Shown: positions 1 to 6,103 of the stretch, piece after piece
Numbering within the stretch: position 1 is the stretch's first letter
Layout of the letters: each line of letters opens with the position of its first letter
Source: an uncultured Acetobacteraceae bacterium
GTDB taxonomy: Bacteria > Pseudomonadota > Alphaproteobacteria > Acetobacterales > Acetobacteraceae
Assembly (NCBI GenBank): GCA_937930165.1
Contig: CALGVL010000173.1
Location: 1 to 7,058 of the forward strand
Direction of reading: 5' to 3'
Length of the DNA stretch: 7,058 nucleotides
Program-made: the position numbers and the translations under genes
Notes under the pieces: generated by a model
Seen by the model: only the letters and a program-made list of their open reading frames with translations
Databases searched by the model: none
Told to the model about the DNA's origin: nothing

Positions 1-303
1 CATCGGGTCCTGGAAGATCATGGCGATGCGGTTGCCGCGCAGGTCCCGCATCTCCCGCTCGGACAGGGTGGCGAGATCCTTGCCCTTGAACAGGATCTGC
101 CCGCCCACGATCCGCCCCGGCGGGTCCACCAGGCCAATGATGGAGAAGCCGGTGACGGACTTGCCGGAGCCGGACTCGCCGACCAGGCCAAGCACCTTGC
201 CGCGCTCCACGGTGAAAGAGACGCCGTCCACCGCCTTCACCACGCCGGCGCGGGTGAAGAAGTGCGTGCGGAGGTCACGGACTTCGAGTGTCGGAGCGCT
301 CAC
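1..303 (-). CDS. Peptide-type ABC transporter ATP-binding protein (DppD/OppD family), N-terminal part, truncated by window edge
   Basis: This is the ATPase subunit of a peptide/nickel-family ABC importer. It would bind the cytoplasmic face of the two permeases encoded just upstream and drive uptake by ATP hydrolysis. The visible 101 codons begin MSAPTLEVRDL, typical of DppD/OppD proteins. The Walker A motif GESGSGKS lies at residues 42-49 and the Q-loop IFQDPM at about 96-101, where the window ends. Signature, Walker B and C-terminal oligopeptide-transporter regions are off the left edge. I chose a GTG start at 303-301. It overlaps the TGA of the preceding permease (GTGA), is preceded by GAGG eight bases upstream, and places the N-terminus at the family's usual position. 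No ATG start fits. It is the last visible gene of the four-gene operon. The family is certain, but the substrate cannot be told from this subunit. Confidence 0.93.
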   Translation of the reverse strand, partial: MSAPTLEVRDLRTHFFTRAGVVKAVDGVSFTVERGKVLGLVGESGSGKSVTGFSIIGLVDPPGRIVGGQILFKGKDLATLSEREMRDLRGNRIAMIFQDPM

Positions 304-1223
304 TTCTTCAGCCTCGGGTTCAGCACGTCGCGGAGCTGGTCGCCGACCAGGTTGATGGAGACGATGGTGATCAGCAGAGCGATCCCCGGATAGAAGCTGA
401 TCCAGTACTTGCCGGAGAGCATGTACTCATAGCCATTGGCGATCAGCAGGCCGAGCGAGGGCTCGGTAATCGGCACGCCGAGGCCGAGGAAGGAGAGCGT
501 CGCCTCCAGCGCGATGGCACGGGCGACCTGCATGGTGGCGACCACGATCAGCGGTGGCAGGCAGTTCGGCAGCAGGTGGCGAAAGATGATGCGCCGGGTC
601 GGCAGGGCCAGGCACTGCGCCGCCTCGATATATTCGCGCCGCCGCTCCACCAGGGCGCTGCCACGGACGGTGCGGGCGTAATAGGCCCATTCCACGATCA
701 CCAGCGCAATGACGACGTTCAGGATGCCCTTGCCGAGGAAGGCCAGGATCATCAGCGCCGCCAGGATGGCCGGGAAGGAGAGCTGCAGGTCGACCAGCCG
801 CATGATGAGGCTGTCCGTCCGCCCGCCGGCATAGGCCGCGATCATGCCGAGCGAGGCGCCGACCAGGCAGGCGATGATGGCGGAGCCCGCTCCCACCGAC
901 AGCGAGATCCGCAGCCCGTACATGATGCCGGAGAGCATGTCCCGGCCCTGGTCGTCGGTGCCGAGCCAGTAGGTGAAGCCGGCGCCGCCCACCGTCCCCG
1001 GCTCCATCCGCCCATCCATGATGTCGAGCTGGGCGAGGTCATAGGGGTTCTGCGGCGCGATCCAGGGCGCGAAGATCGCGACCAGGGCGATGAGGGTGAT
1101 CACCACCAGCCCGAAGAGCGCGAGGCGCGACGAGGCGAATTCAGAAACGAAGCGCCGGAACGGCGTCTCCACCTTCGGCGCGGCGGGGGCGGCCGCGCCG
1201 AGAGGGGCAGTGGTCGTGCTCAT
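300..1223 (-). CDS. Peptide-type ABC transporter permease, DppC/OppC family
   Basis: This is the second inner-membrane permease of the importer, 307 aa, a normal length for the DppC/OppC/GsiD family. It has an N-terminal cytoplasmic tail with a first membrane helix at about residues 34-56. The hallmark motif LGTDDQGRDM follows at 87-96. A run of hydrophobic segments makes up the BPD_transp_1 domain from about 105 to 295, and the C-terminus RDVLNPRLKK matches the family's usual ending. The cytoplasmic EAA loop, which docks onto the ATPase, is at 197-220 (EYIEAA at its start, HLLPN at its end). Within it the normally conserved glycine is Ala206. The ATG start overlaps the stop of the DppB-type gene by 4 bases (ATGA) and has GGAG eight bases upstream. 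The stop overlaps the ATPase start. The partner is the DppB-type permease, with which it would form the heterodimeric channel. The substrate is unknown; peptides, glutathione, opines and other small solutes are all handled by this family. Confidence 0.95.
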   Translation of the reverse strand: MSTTTAPLGAAAPAAPKVETPFRRFVSEFASSRLALFGLVVITLIALVAIFAPWIAPQNPYDLAQLDIMDGRMEPGTVGGAGFTYWLGTDDQGRDMLSGIMYGLRISLSVGAGSAIIACLVGASLGMIAAYAGGRTDSLIMRLVDLQLSFPAILAALMILAFLGKGILNVVIALVIVEWAYYARTVRGSALVERRREYIEAAQCLALPTRRIIFRHLLPNCLPPLIVVATMQVARAIALEATLSFLGLGVPITEPSLGLLIANGYEYMLSGKYWISFYPGIALLITIVSINLVGDQLRDVLNPRLKK

Positions 1224-2194
1224 GACCTGGTCTCCAGCCTCACCCGCGGATCGAGCACGGAATAGGTGAGATCCACGATCAGGTTGATGGTGATGAACAT
1301 CAGCACGATGATCATCAGATAGGCCACGATCACCGGACGATCCAACACATTGATCGAATCGATGATCAGCTTGCCCATGCCCGGCCAGGCGAAGACGCTC
1401 TCGGTGACGACGGAGAAGGCGATGGTGCCGCCAAATTCCAGCCCCACCACCGTCACAACCGGGATCAGGATGTTCTTGAAGACATGGACGAAGGTGACGC
1501 GCGCCGGGGAGAGGCCCTTGGCACGGGCGAATTTCACGTAGTCCATCAGCATCGTCTCCCGCACCCCCGCGCGGGTCAGGCGGATGACGAGACTGATCTT
1601 GAACAGGCTGAGATTGAACGCCGGCATGATCATGTGCTGGATGCCGTCCCAGGTCAGGAAGCTCCAGCGCATGCCCAGCACCTCCACCGTCTCGCCGCGC
1701 CCGGTGCTGGGCAGCCAGCCGAGCTGGACGGCAAAGACCATGATGAGCATCAGCCCGACCCAGAAGGTGGGCAGGGAGAAGCCCAGGATGCTGCCCGCCA
1801 TGATCCCCTTGCTGACCGGCGAATTCGGGCGCAGCCCGGCATAGAGCCCAAGCGGCAGGCCGACCAGCAATGCGAAAAAGGTGGCGCCGACGGCCAGCTC
1901 CAGCGTCGCCGGCATGCGCTGCAGGATCAGTTGCAGCGCCGGCTCATTGAAGACGAAGCTGTTGCCAAGGTCGCCCTGGGCCGCCTTGACCAGGAACACC
2001 AGATATTGCTGCCAGAGCGGCAGATCCAGGCCAAGGGCCTGGATCGCCCGCTCGCGCTCGATCTGGTCAGCATCGGGGCTGATCAGGATCTCGACCGGGT
2101 CGCCAATGGCATAGACGCCAATGAAGACCAGCACCGACATGGCCAGGACAACAAGGGCGGCCTGCATCAGCCGCCGCAGCAGAAAGACAGTCAT
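1220..2194 (-). CDS. Peptide-type ABC transporter permease, DppB/OppB family
   Basis: This is the first inner-membrane permease of the importer, 324 aa, in the usual range for DppB/OppB/GsiC proteins. An N-terminal helix (about residues 8-30, following MTVFLLRRL) precedes a periplasmic loop carrying the family-typical GDLGNSF at 74-80. The BPD_transp_1 domain then runs from about 95 to 315. The EAA loop is at 218-247 (DYVKFARAKGL at its start, with the conserved Gly227). The TESVFAWPGMGKL block (264-276) and the C-terminal DLTYSVLDPRVR (308-319) are both hallmarks of the family. The ATG start overlaps the TGA of the binding-protein gene by 4 bases. No good Shine-Dalgarno sequence precedes it, so its translation probably depends on ribosomes finishing the binding protein. 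The stop overlaps the DppC-type start in the same way. It would form a heterodimer with the DppC-type protein. Confidence 0.95.
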   Translation of the reverse strand: MTVFLLRRLMQAALVVLAMSVLVFIGVYAIGDPVEILISPDADQIERERAIQALGLDLPLWQQYLVFLVKAAQGDLGNSFVFNEPALQLILQRMPATLELAVGATFFALLVGLPLGLYAGLRPNSPVSKGIMAGSILGFSLPTFWVGLMLIMVFAVQLGWLPSTGRGETVEVLGMRWSFLTWDGIQHMIMPAFNLSLFKISLVIRLTRAGVRETMLMDYVKFARAKGLSPARVTFVHVFKNILIPVVTVVGLEFGGTIAFSVVTESVFAWPGMGKLIIDSINVLDRPVIVAYLMIIVLMFITINLIVDLTYSVLDPRVRLETRS

Positions 2195-3771
2195 CGTGCC
2201 GGTGCCGGTCGGATATCCTGCGCCCGGGTCAGCTCATCGGCCCGGGGCGTATGGGTCAGGCCACGGCGCATGGCCCAGATATTGGTCTGGATGTGCAGCG
2301 GGATGATCGCCACATCCTCCATCGCCAGGCGCTGCGCGTCCTGCAGCAGCTTCTCCCGCTTCGCGTCATCCATTTCCTTCAGTGCCGCCTCAATCATCCG
2401 GTCGAGTTCGGGATTGGAGTAGCGGCCACGGTTGGAGGCCCCCCAGCCCTTCTCCCGATCATAGGTCGCGACCAGGTTGCGCAGGGGGTGCGAGCCCTCG
2501 GGATTGGAGCCCCAGCCGATCAGAAAGGCGGAGAATTCCTGCTTGCCTGCCCGGCCGACGAAGGTTGTCCAGGGCTGCGCCTCCACCGCGGTGCGCACGC
2601 CGATGCGGGTCCACATCTGGCCGACCGCCTGGGCGATGCGCGCATCGTTGATGTAGCGGTCATTCGGGCTGTTGAGCTGGATGCGGAAGCCGTTGGGGAA
2701 GCCAGCCTCGGCCAGCAGCTTCTTCGCCGCCTCTGGATCCGGGCGCGGCGCCGGCAGGCTCGGCACATGGCTGTAGATGCCTTCGGGCAGGAACTGGCCA
2801 GCCGGCGTCGCCGCCCCCTCCATCACCCGGCTCACGATCGCCTGCCGGTCGATGGCCAGCGACAGGGCGCGCCGCACCCGCAGATCCTTCAGCGGGTTGC
2901 GCGGGATCGGCTTGCCGTCATTGTCGGTGATGAAGGGCGAAGCATCGGTCCGCAGATGGTCGAGGCCGATATAGATGATGCGCAGCCCCGTGGTTTCGGA
3001 CAGGGCGACACGCTGGTCCCGGCGCAGCTTGGCCAGGTCGCTGGTCGGCACCTGGTCGATGAATTCCACATCGCCGGCGAGCAGCGCCGCGGTCCGCGCC
3101 GCGTCATTGGTGATCATGCGGTAGTCGACGCGCTGGAAGGCCGGGCGCTCGCCCCAATAGGTGTCGTTGCGCTCGAACTCGATCCGGTCGCCGTTGCGGT
3201 GGGAGACGACGCGCCAGGGCCCGGTGCCGATCGCCGCCTTGCCGCTGTTGAAATCCTCGGTCGTCGCGTTCTGGTGTGTCTCGCGGTCCAGGATGCGGAC
3301 ATTGGAGAGGCCCATCGGCATCAGCGGATAGGGTCCGTCCGTCCGCAGCCGGATGGTGTGGCTGTCCACGATCTCCACGCCGCGGATCGGCCGCGTGTAG
3401 ATGGCGAAGGAGGACGGGCTGTTCGGCACGTTCGGCACGCGCTGGAAGGTGAAGGCCACGTCCTCGGCGGTGAACTCGCTGCCATTGTGGAAGCGGACGC
3501 CCGGTCGGAGCTTGAACTCCCAGAGGCCCGGCTCCACCGCCCGCCACTCGGTCGCCAGGCCGGGGATCAGCCGCGCCTGCGCGTCGGTATTGACGAGCTT
3601 GTCGAAGATCATGTCCGCGACGGCGTTGTTCGGCGACAATTGGTGGTAGTGCGGGTCCAGCGAGGTGACCGGCGCGCCGACCGCCATGGTCAGGTTCTGC
3701 GCCGCGGCCGTCCCTGACGCCGCAAATGCCGTAGCCGCGGCGAGGCCCGCCGCTCGTATCCATCTGTTCAT
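2191..3771 (-). CDS. Periplasmic solute-binding protein, family 5 (DppA/OppA type), first of two paralogues
   Basis: This is the substrate-capturing periplasmic component of the ABC importer encoded immediately downstream, 526 aa. A cleavable Sec signal peptide spans residues 1-24 (positive MNRWIR, alanine-rich core, probable cleavage after TAAA before Gln25). There is no lipobox cysteine, so the mature protein should be soluble. The SBP_5 domain covers most of the remainder. Its signature block runs from Trp84 to Gln110 and includes WEFKLRPGVRF and FTAEDVAF. Further typical blocks are IGTGPWR, AALLAGDVEFIDQVP and AKKLLAEAGFPNGF. The ATG start gives a complete signal peptide. AGGAG is the only strong Shine-Dalgarno-like sequence upstream, but it lies 18 bases away inside a small inverted repeat (3781-3796). 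The stop overlaps the DppB-type start by 4 bases, unlike many such operons where the binding-protein gene is spaced off for higher expression. It is closely similar to the divergent binding protein at 3935-5524. Ligand unknown: dipeptides, glutathione and other solutes are possible. Confidence 0.94.
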   Translation of the reverse strand: MNRWIRAAGLAAATAFAASGTAAAQNLTMAVGAPVTSLDPHYHQLSPNNAVADMIFDKLVNTDAQARLIPGLATEWRAVEPGLWEFKLRPGVRFHNGSEFTAEDVAFTFQRVPNVPNSPSSFAIYTRPIRGVEIVDSHTIRLRTDGPYPLMPMGLSNVRILDRETHQNATTEDFNSGKAAIGTGPWRVVSHRNGDRIEFERNDTYWGERPAFQRVDYRMITNDAARTAALLAGDVEFIDQVPTSDLAKLRRDQRVALSETTGLRIIYIGLDHLRTDASPFITDNDGKPIPRNPLKDLRVRRALSLAIDRQAIVSRVMEGAATPAGQFLPEGIYSHVPSLPAPRPDPEAAKKLLAEAGFPNGFRIQLNSPNDRYINDARIAQAVGQMWTRIGVRTAVEAQPWTTFVGRAGKQEFSAFLIGWGSNPEGSHPLRNLVATYDREKGWGASNRGRYSNPELDRMIEAALKEMDDAKREKLLQDAQRLAMEDVAIIPLHIQTNIWAMRRGLTHTPRADELTRAQDIRPAPAR

Positions 3772-3780
3772 CGCCTGCCC

Positions 3781-3796
3781 CCAGGAAGTCTCCTGG
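3781..3796. repeat. Short perfect inverted repeat upstream of the first binding-protein gene
   Basis: The arms CCAGGA and TCCTGG (6 bp each) flank a 4-base spacer. On the minus strand the motif ends 9 bases before the ATG of the 2191-3771 gene and contains that gene's AGGAG. It could be a small mRNA hairpin that hides or repositions the ribosome binding site, or a dyad operator. The arms are short, so chance occurrence in GC-rich DNA is possible. Confidence 0.45.
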
Positions 3797-3851
3797 CCGA
3801 CATTCCTAGCAGTCCGTTCATCTTGCCGCTAGCTTTGGACGATCGGGGCTG

Positions 3852-3902
3852 CCGGTCGGCGGCGGCCGGCCGGCGCTTGCCGCCCCGGCCGCCGCCGACC
3901 GG
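3852..3902. repeat. Perfect 18-bp inverted repeat with 15-base spacer (long GC-rich hairpin)
   Basis: The left arm CCGGTCGGCGGCGGCCGG (3852-3869) is exactly complementary to the right arm at 3885-3902. Inside the spacer, CGGC (3871-3874) can pair with GCCG (3879-3882) around a GCTT tetraloop, extending the hairpin after a small internal mismatch. No T-run follows on either strand, so it does not look like an intrinsic terminator. It sits about 30 bases before the start of the plus-strand binding-protein gene and about 80 bases before the divergent operon, so it may lie in the 5' leader of one transcript or act as a DNA operator. Confidence 0.8.
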
Positions 3903-3924
3903 GGTCCCGCCCGCATCCTGCCAG

Positions 3925-3929
3925 AGGAG
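3925..3929 (+). promoter_or_regulatory. Ribosome binding site deciding the start of the second binding-protein gene
   Basis: AGGAG lies 5 bases before the ATG at 3935 but only 2 bases before the adjacent in-frame GTG at 3932. The spacing favours the ATG as the real start codon; the GTG would add a single residue. Confidence 0.7.
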
Positions 3930-3934
3930 ATGTG

Positions 3935-5524
3935 ATGCCAAGCCCTGTCCTGACCCGCGCCGCCGCGGCGGCGCTGCTGGTGGCGCTCGCTGCCCCGGCC
4001 TCGGCCCAGAAGAGGGATGACACCCTCGATATCGGTATCGGCGGCTCGGTCACCTCGGTGGACCCGCATTTCTACAATGCGAGCCCCAACAACAGCCTGT
4101 CCATGCATATCTTCGACAGGCTGGTGGAGCGCGATGCCCGCGCCCAGCCCTATCCGGGCCTGGCCGAGAGCTGGCGCGTGGTCTCGGACACGGTCTGGGA
4201 ATTCAAGCTGCGCCCCGGCGTGAAGTGGCACGACGGGCGGGACTTCACTGCGGATGACGTGGCCTTCACGGTCCAGCGCGCCCCCAATGTCCCCGGCTCC
4301 CCCGGCGGCTTCGGCGGCTTCCTCCGCGCCATCCAGCGGGTCGAGGTGGTGGACCCGCTGACCGTCCGCTTCCACACCGCGCAGCCGCATCCGCTGCTGC
4401 CGACGGAGCTGGCCTCGGTCGCCGTCATCTCCCGCCATGCCGGTGAGGGCGCCTCGACCGAGGACTACAACAGCGGCAAGGCAGCGATCGGTACCGGCCC
4501 CTACCGCTTCGTCGCCTATCGCGCCGGCGACCGGACTGAGCTGGCGCGCAACGACGCCTATTTCCGCGGGGCCGAGCCCTGGGCACGGGTGAATTACCGC
4601 TTCATCGCCAATGACGGTGCCCGCACCGCGGCGCTGCTGGCCGGCGATGTGGACGTGATCGACCAGGTCCCCTCCACCGATGTCGCCAAGCTGAGGCGCG
4701 ATCCGAAGGTCACGCTGTCCCAGATCCAGGGCCTGCGGATGATCTACCTGGCACCGGACCGTTCGCGCCGTGGCGACCTGCCCTTCCTTACTGACAACGA
4801 GGGCAAGCCGATCGCCGCCAACCCCTTCGACGACCGGCGGGTGCGCCGGGCGCTCTCCATCGCCATCAACCGTCAGGCGCTGTCCGACCGGATCATGGAG
4901 GGCACCGCCAGCCCGACCGGGCAGTGGCTGCCGGAGGGCACCTTCGGCTACAATCCGGAGGTGGCACCGCCGCGCTTCGACCCCGATGCGGCAAAGAAGC
5001 TGCTGGCCGAGGCGGGCTACCCCAACGGCTTCCGCCTGACCCTGCACAGCCCGAACGACCGATACCCGAACGATGCCAAGACGGCGCAGGCGGTGGCGCA
5101 GATGTGGAGCCGCATCGGCGTGCGCACGGAAGTGGAGGCGCTGCCCTGGTCCAGCTTCTCCGCCCGCTCCAACCGCCAGGAATTCGCCATCCGCCTGACC
5201 GGCTGGGGCAGCGTGACGGGCGAGGCGAGCTATGCCCTGGTCAACATCATGGGCACCTTCGACCGGGAGAAGCGGACCGGCGCCAGCAATGCCGGGCGCT
5301 ACTCCAACCCGGATCTCGACGCGTTGACCGCGCGCGCCGCCGCCACCATCGACGACAAGGCACGGGAGCAACTGCTGCGGGAAGCGGTGAAGATGGCCAT
5401 GGATGACGTCGCCATCATCCCGCTCTTCCAGCTCGTGAACATCTGGGCGGTGAAGCGTGGCCTGGCCTATGAGGCGCGGATGGACGAGCGGACCCTGGCC
5501 ATGTCCGTGCGGCCAGCGAAGTAG
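3935..5524 (+). CDS. Periplasmic solute-binding protein, family 5 (DppA/OppA type), second paralogue, without adjacent permeases
   Basis: This is a second family 5 periplasmic binding protein, 529 aa from the preferred ATG. The signal peptide is residues 1-24 (MPSPVLTR, then an alanine/leucine core), with probable cleavage after PASA before Gln25 and no lipobox. The SBP_5 signature block lies at about 88-111 (WEFKLRPGVKW, FTADDVAF). Later blocks match the minus-strand paralogue almost word for word: SGKAAIGTGPYR, ARTAALLAGDVDVIDQVP, AKKLLAEAGYPNGF, SPNDRYPNDA. Well over half of the residues appear identical between the two, so they descend from a gene duplication. No transport genes follow it: the next gene is convergent, and a hairpin sits 14 bases past the stop. 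It most likely delivers a related or different ligand to the permeases of the divergent operon, although use of a transporter elsewhere cannot be excluded. Ligand unknown. Confidence 0.94.
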   Translation: MPSPVLTRAAAAALLVALAAPASAQKRDDTLDIGIGGSVTSVDPHFYNASPNNSLSMHIFDRLVERDARAQPYPGLAESWRVVSDTVWEFKLRPGVKWHDGRDFTADDVAFTVQRAPNVPGSPGGFGGFLRAIQRVEVVDPLTVRFHTAQPHPLLPTELASVAVISRHAGEGASTEDYNSGKAAIGTGPYRFVAYRAGDRTELARNDAYFRGAEPWARVNYRFIANDGARTAALLAGDVDVIDQVPSTDVAKLRRDPKVTLSQIQGLRMIYLAPDRSRRGDLPFLTDNEGKPIAANPFDDRRVRRALSIAINRQALSDRIMEGTASPTGQWLPEGTFGYNPEVAPPRFDPDAAKKLLAEAGYPNGFRLTLHSPNDRYPNDAKTAQAVAQMWSRIGVRTEVEALPWSSFSARSNRQEFAIRLTGWGSVTGEASYALVNIMGTFDREKRTGASNAGRYSNPDLDALTARAAATIDDKAREQLLREAVKMAMDDVAIIPLFQLVNIWAVKRGLAYEARMDERTLAMSVRPAK

Positions 5525-5538
5525 CACGCAAATGGGGA

Positions 5539-5559
5539 GGGAGCCGCGATGCGGCTCCC
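5539..5559. terminator. Hairpin between convergent genes, likely bidirectional terminator
   Basis: A perfect 9-bp stem (GGGAGCCGC / GCGGCTCCC) with a 3-base loop GAT fills most of the 37-base gap between the stop of the plus-strand binding protein (5524) and the stop of the minus-strand Lrp-type gene (5562). Neither side has a strong T-run. The minus-strand side continues TCCCCATTTGC, only mildly T-containing. Termination in both directions is plausible from position and stem stability but could be weak or Rho-assisted. Confidence 0.6.
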
Positions 5560-5561
5560 CC

Positions 5562-6026
5562 CTACTCCTCCCTGGGCGGCGCCACGGGGAGGATCGAAGT
5601 TTCCTTCACGGTGGCGATCGCCAGCAGCGTCTCCACCCGCTGCACGCCGGGCAAGCAGCGCAGTTCCTCGTTCAGGAAGGTTTCGAGCGCCGACAGGTCG
5701 GCGAGGCGCAGCTTCAGCAGATAGGTCCAGGGCCCGGTGACGGCATGGCATTCCAGCACCGCCTCCTGCCGCCGCATGGCCTTGCGGAAGGCGGCATCGT
5801 CGCGGCCCGGTGCCACCGCGACCAGCACATGCGCCAGAAGCGGACAGCCGATCTCCGCCGGGTCGAGATCCGCGCGCCAGCCACGGATCACGCCGCGCTC
5901 TTCCAGCCGCTTCACCCGTTCGGCGGTGGCGGATACCGAAAGCCCCGCGACCTTGGCGAGCTCGGCCAGCCCGGCGCTGCCATCCAACTGCAGCGCGACG
6001 GCGATGTTCCGGTCTATTTCGTCCAT
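5562..6026 (-). CDS. Lrp/AsnC-family transcriptional regulator
   Basis: This is a feast/famine-type DNA-binding regulator of 154 aa, the standard length. Residues 1-50 form the AsnC-type winged helix-turn-helix: it opens MDEIDRNI, with the HTH at about 19-41 (LAELAKVAGLSVSATAERVKRL) and ERGVIRGW after it. Residues of about 63-142 form the RAM/AsnC ligand-binding and oligomerisation domain. There VTGPWTYLLKLR (96-107) corresponds to the family's VTGxxDYLLxV effector-loop motif. Such proteins usually sense an amino acid and regulate amino-acid metabolism or transport, often their own neighbours. The ATG at 6026-6024 is the only reasonable start because an in-frame TAA lies four codons upstream. 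No Shine-Dalgarno sequence precedes it. An intrinsic terminator isolates it from the decarboxylase upstream, and it is convergent with the second binding-protein gene. The effector cannot be read from sequence; basic amino acids or ornithine are a guess from the neighbour. Confidence 0.95.
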   Translation of the reverse strand: MDEIDRNIAVALQLDGSAGLAELAKVAGLSVSATAERVKRLEERGVIRGWRADLDPAEIGCPLLAHVLVAVAPGRDDAAFRKAMRRQEAVLECHAVTGPWTYLLKLRLADLSALETFLNEELRCLPGVQRVETLLAIATVKETSILPVAPPREE

Positions 6027-6034
6027 GACCGGAG

Positions 6035-6061
6035 TTTATGCGCCCGGTCCGCCCTTGTGAA
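6035..6061 (-). promoter_or_regulatory. Candidate promoter of the Lrp-type gene
   Basis: Read on the minus strand, TTCACA (6061-6056) resembles a -35 box (5 of 6 to TTGACA) and CATAAA (6040-6035) a -10 box (4 of 6 to TATAAT). The spacer is a rather short 15 bases. The -10 box ends only 8 bases before the ATG. It lies in the short space after the decarboxylase terminator, where a separate promoter for this gene is expected. Weak by sequence alone. Confidence 0.35.
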
Positions 6062-6063
6062 CG

Positions 6064-6092
6064 AAAAAAGGGAAGCGCGAAGCCCGCTTCCC
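6064..6092 (-). terminator. Intrinsic (Rho-independent) terminator of the decarboxylase gene
   Basis: On the minus strand, a perfect 8-bp stem (GGGAAGCG / CGCTTCCC) with a 7-base loop is followed directly by six T residues. It begins 12 bases past the decarboxylase stop codon at 6104. This is a classical intrinsic terminator and should stop read-through into the Lrp-type gene. Confidence 0.9.
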
Positions 6093-6103
6093 CCTCCTCC
6101 GCT

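Larger units (their letters stand above)
3772..3934. promoter_or_regulatory. Divergent intergenic region between the two binding-protein genes
   Basis: This gap of about 160 bp must hold the promoters for both the minus-strand transporter operon and the plus-strand binding-protein gene. It contains two inverted repeats (3781-3796 and 3852-3902) and a clear Shine-Dalgarno sequence, AGGAG at 3925-3929, for the plus-strand gene. I could not find a convincing -35/-10 pair on either strand, so no promoter positions are assigned. A shared regulator acting on both directions is plausible from the layout but is inference. Confidence 0.6.

Noticed and set aside
288..1265. Open reading frame of 325 codons on the plus strand opposite the DppC-type permease
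   Set aside because: It is low-complexity, Asp/Gln/Arg/His-rich and domain-free, and the opposite strand encodes a textbook permease.
1484..2422. Open reading frame of 312 codons on the plus strand opposite the DppB-type permease
   Set aside because: It is antisense to an unmistakable permease and has no recognisable features of its own.
2251..3717. Open reading frame of 488 codons on the plus strand, antisense to the first binding protein
   Set aside because: It is a shadow of the SBP_5 gene with no domain. The composition reflects GC-biased third positions of the true gene.
3806..3833. CTAGC repeated 23 bp apart in the divergent region, considered as a regulator site
   Set aside because: Five-base direct repeats are too short to distinguish from chance without comparison to other genomes.
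3852..3902. Long inverted repeat considered as a terminator or insertion-sequence end
   Set aside because: There is no T-run on either strand, no transposase gene or target duplication, and the arms face each other across only 15 bases.
3818..5527. Open reading frame of 569 codons on the minus strand, antisense to the second binding protein
   Set aside because: It lies fully opposite a gene with clear SBP_5 homology and a signal peptide. Its product is rich in Arg, Gly, His and Asp with no recognisable domain, the usual result of reading the complement of GC-rich coding DNA.
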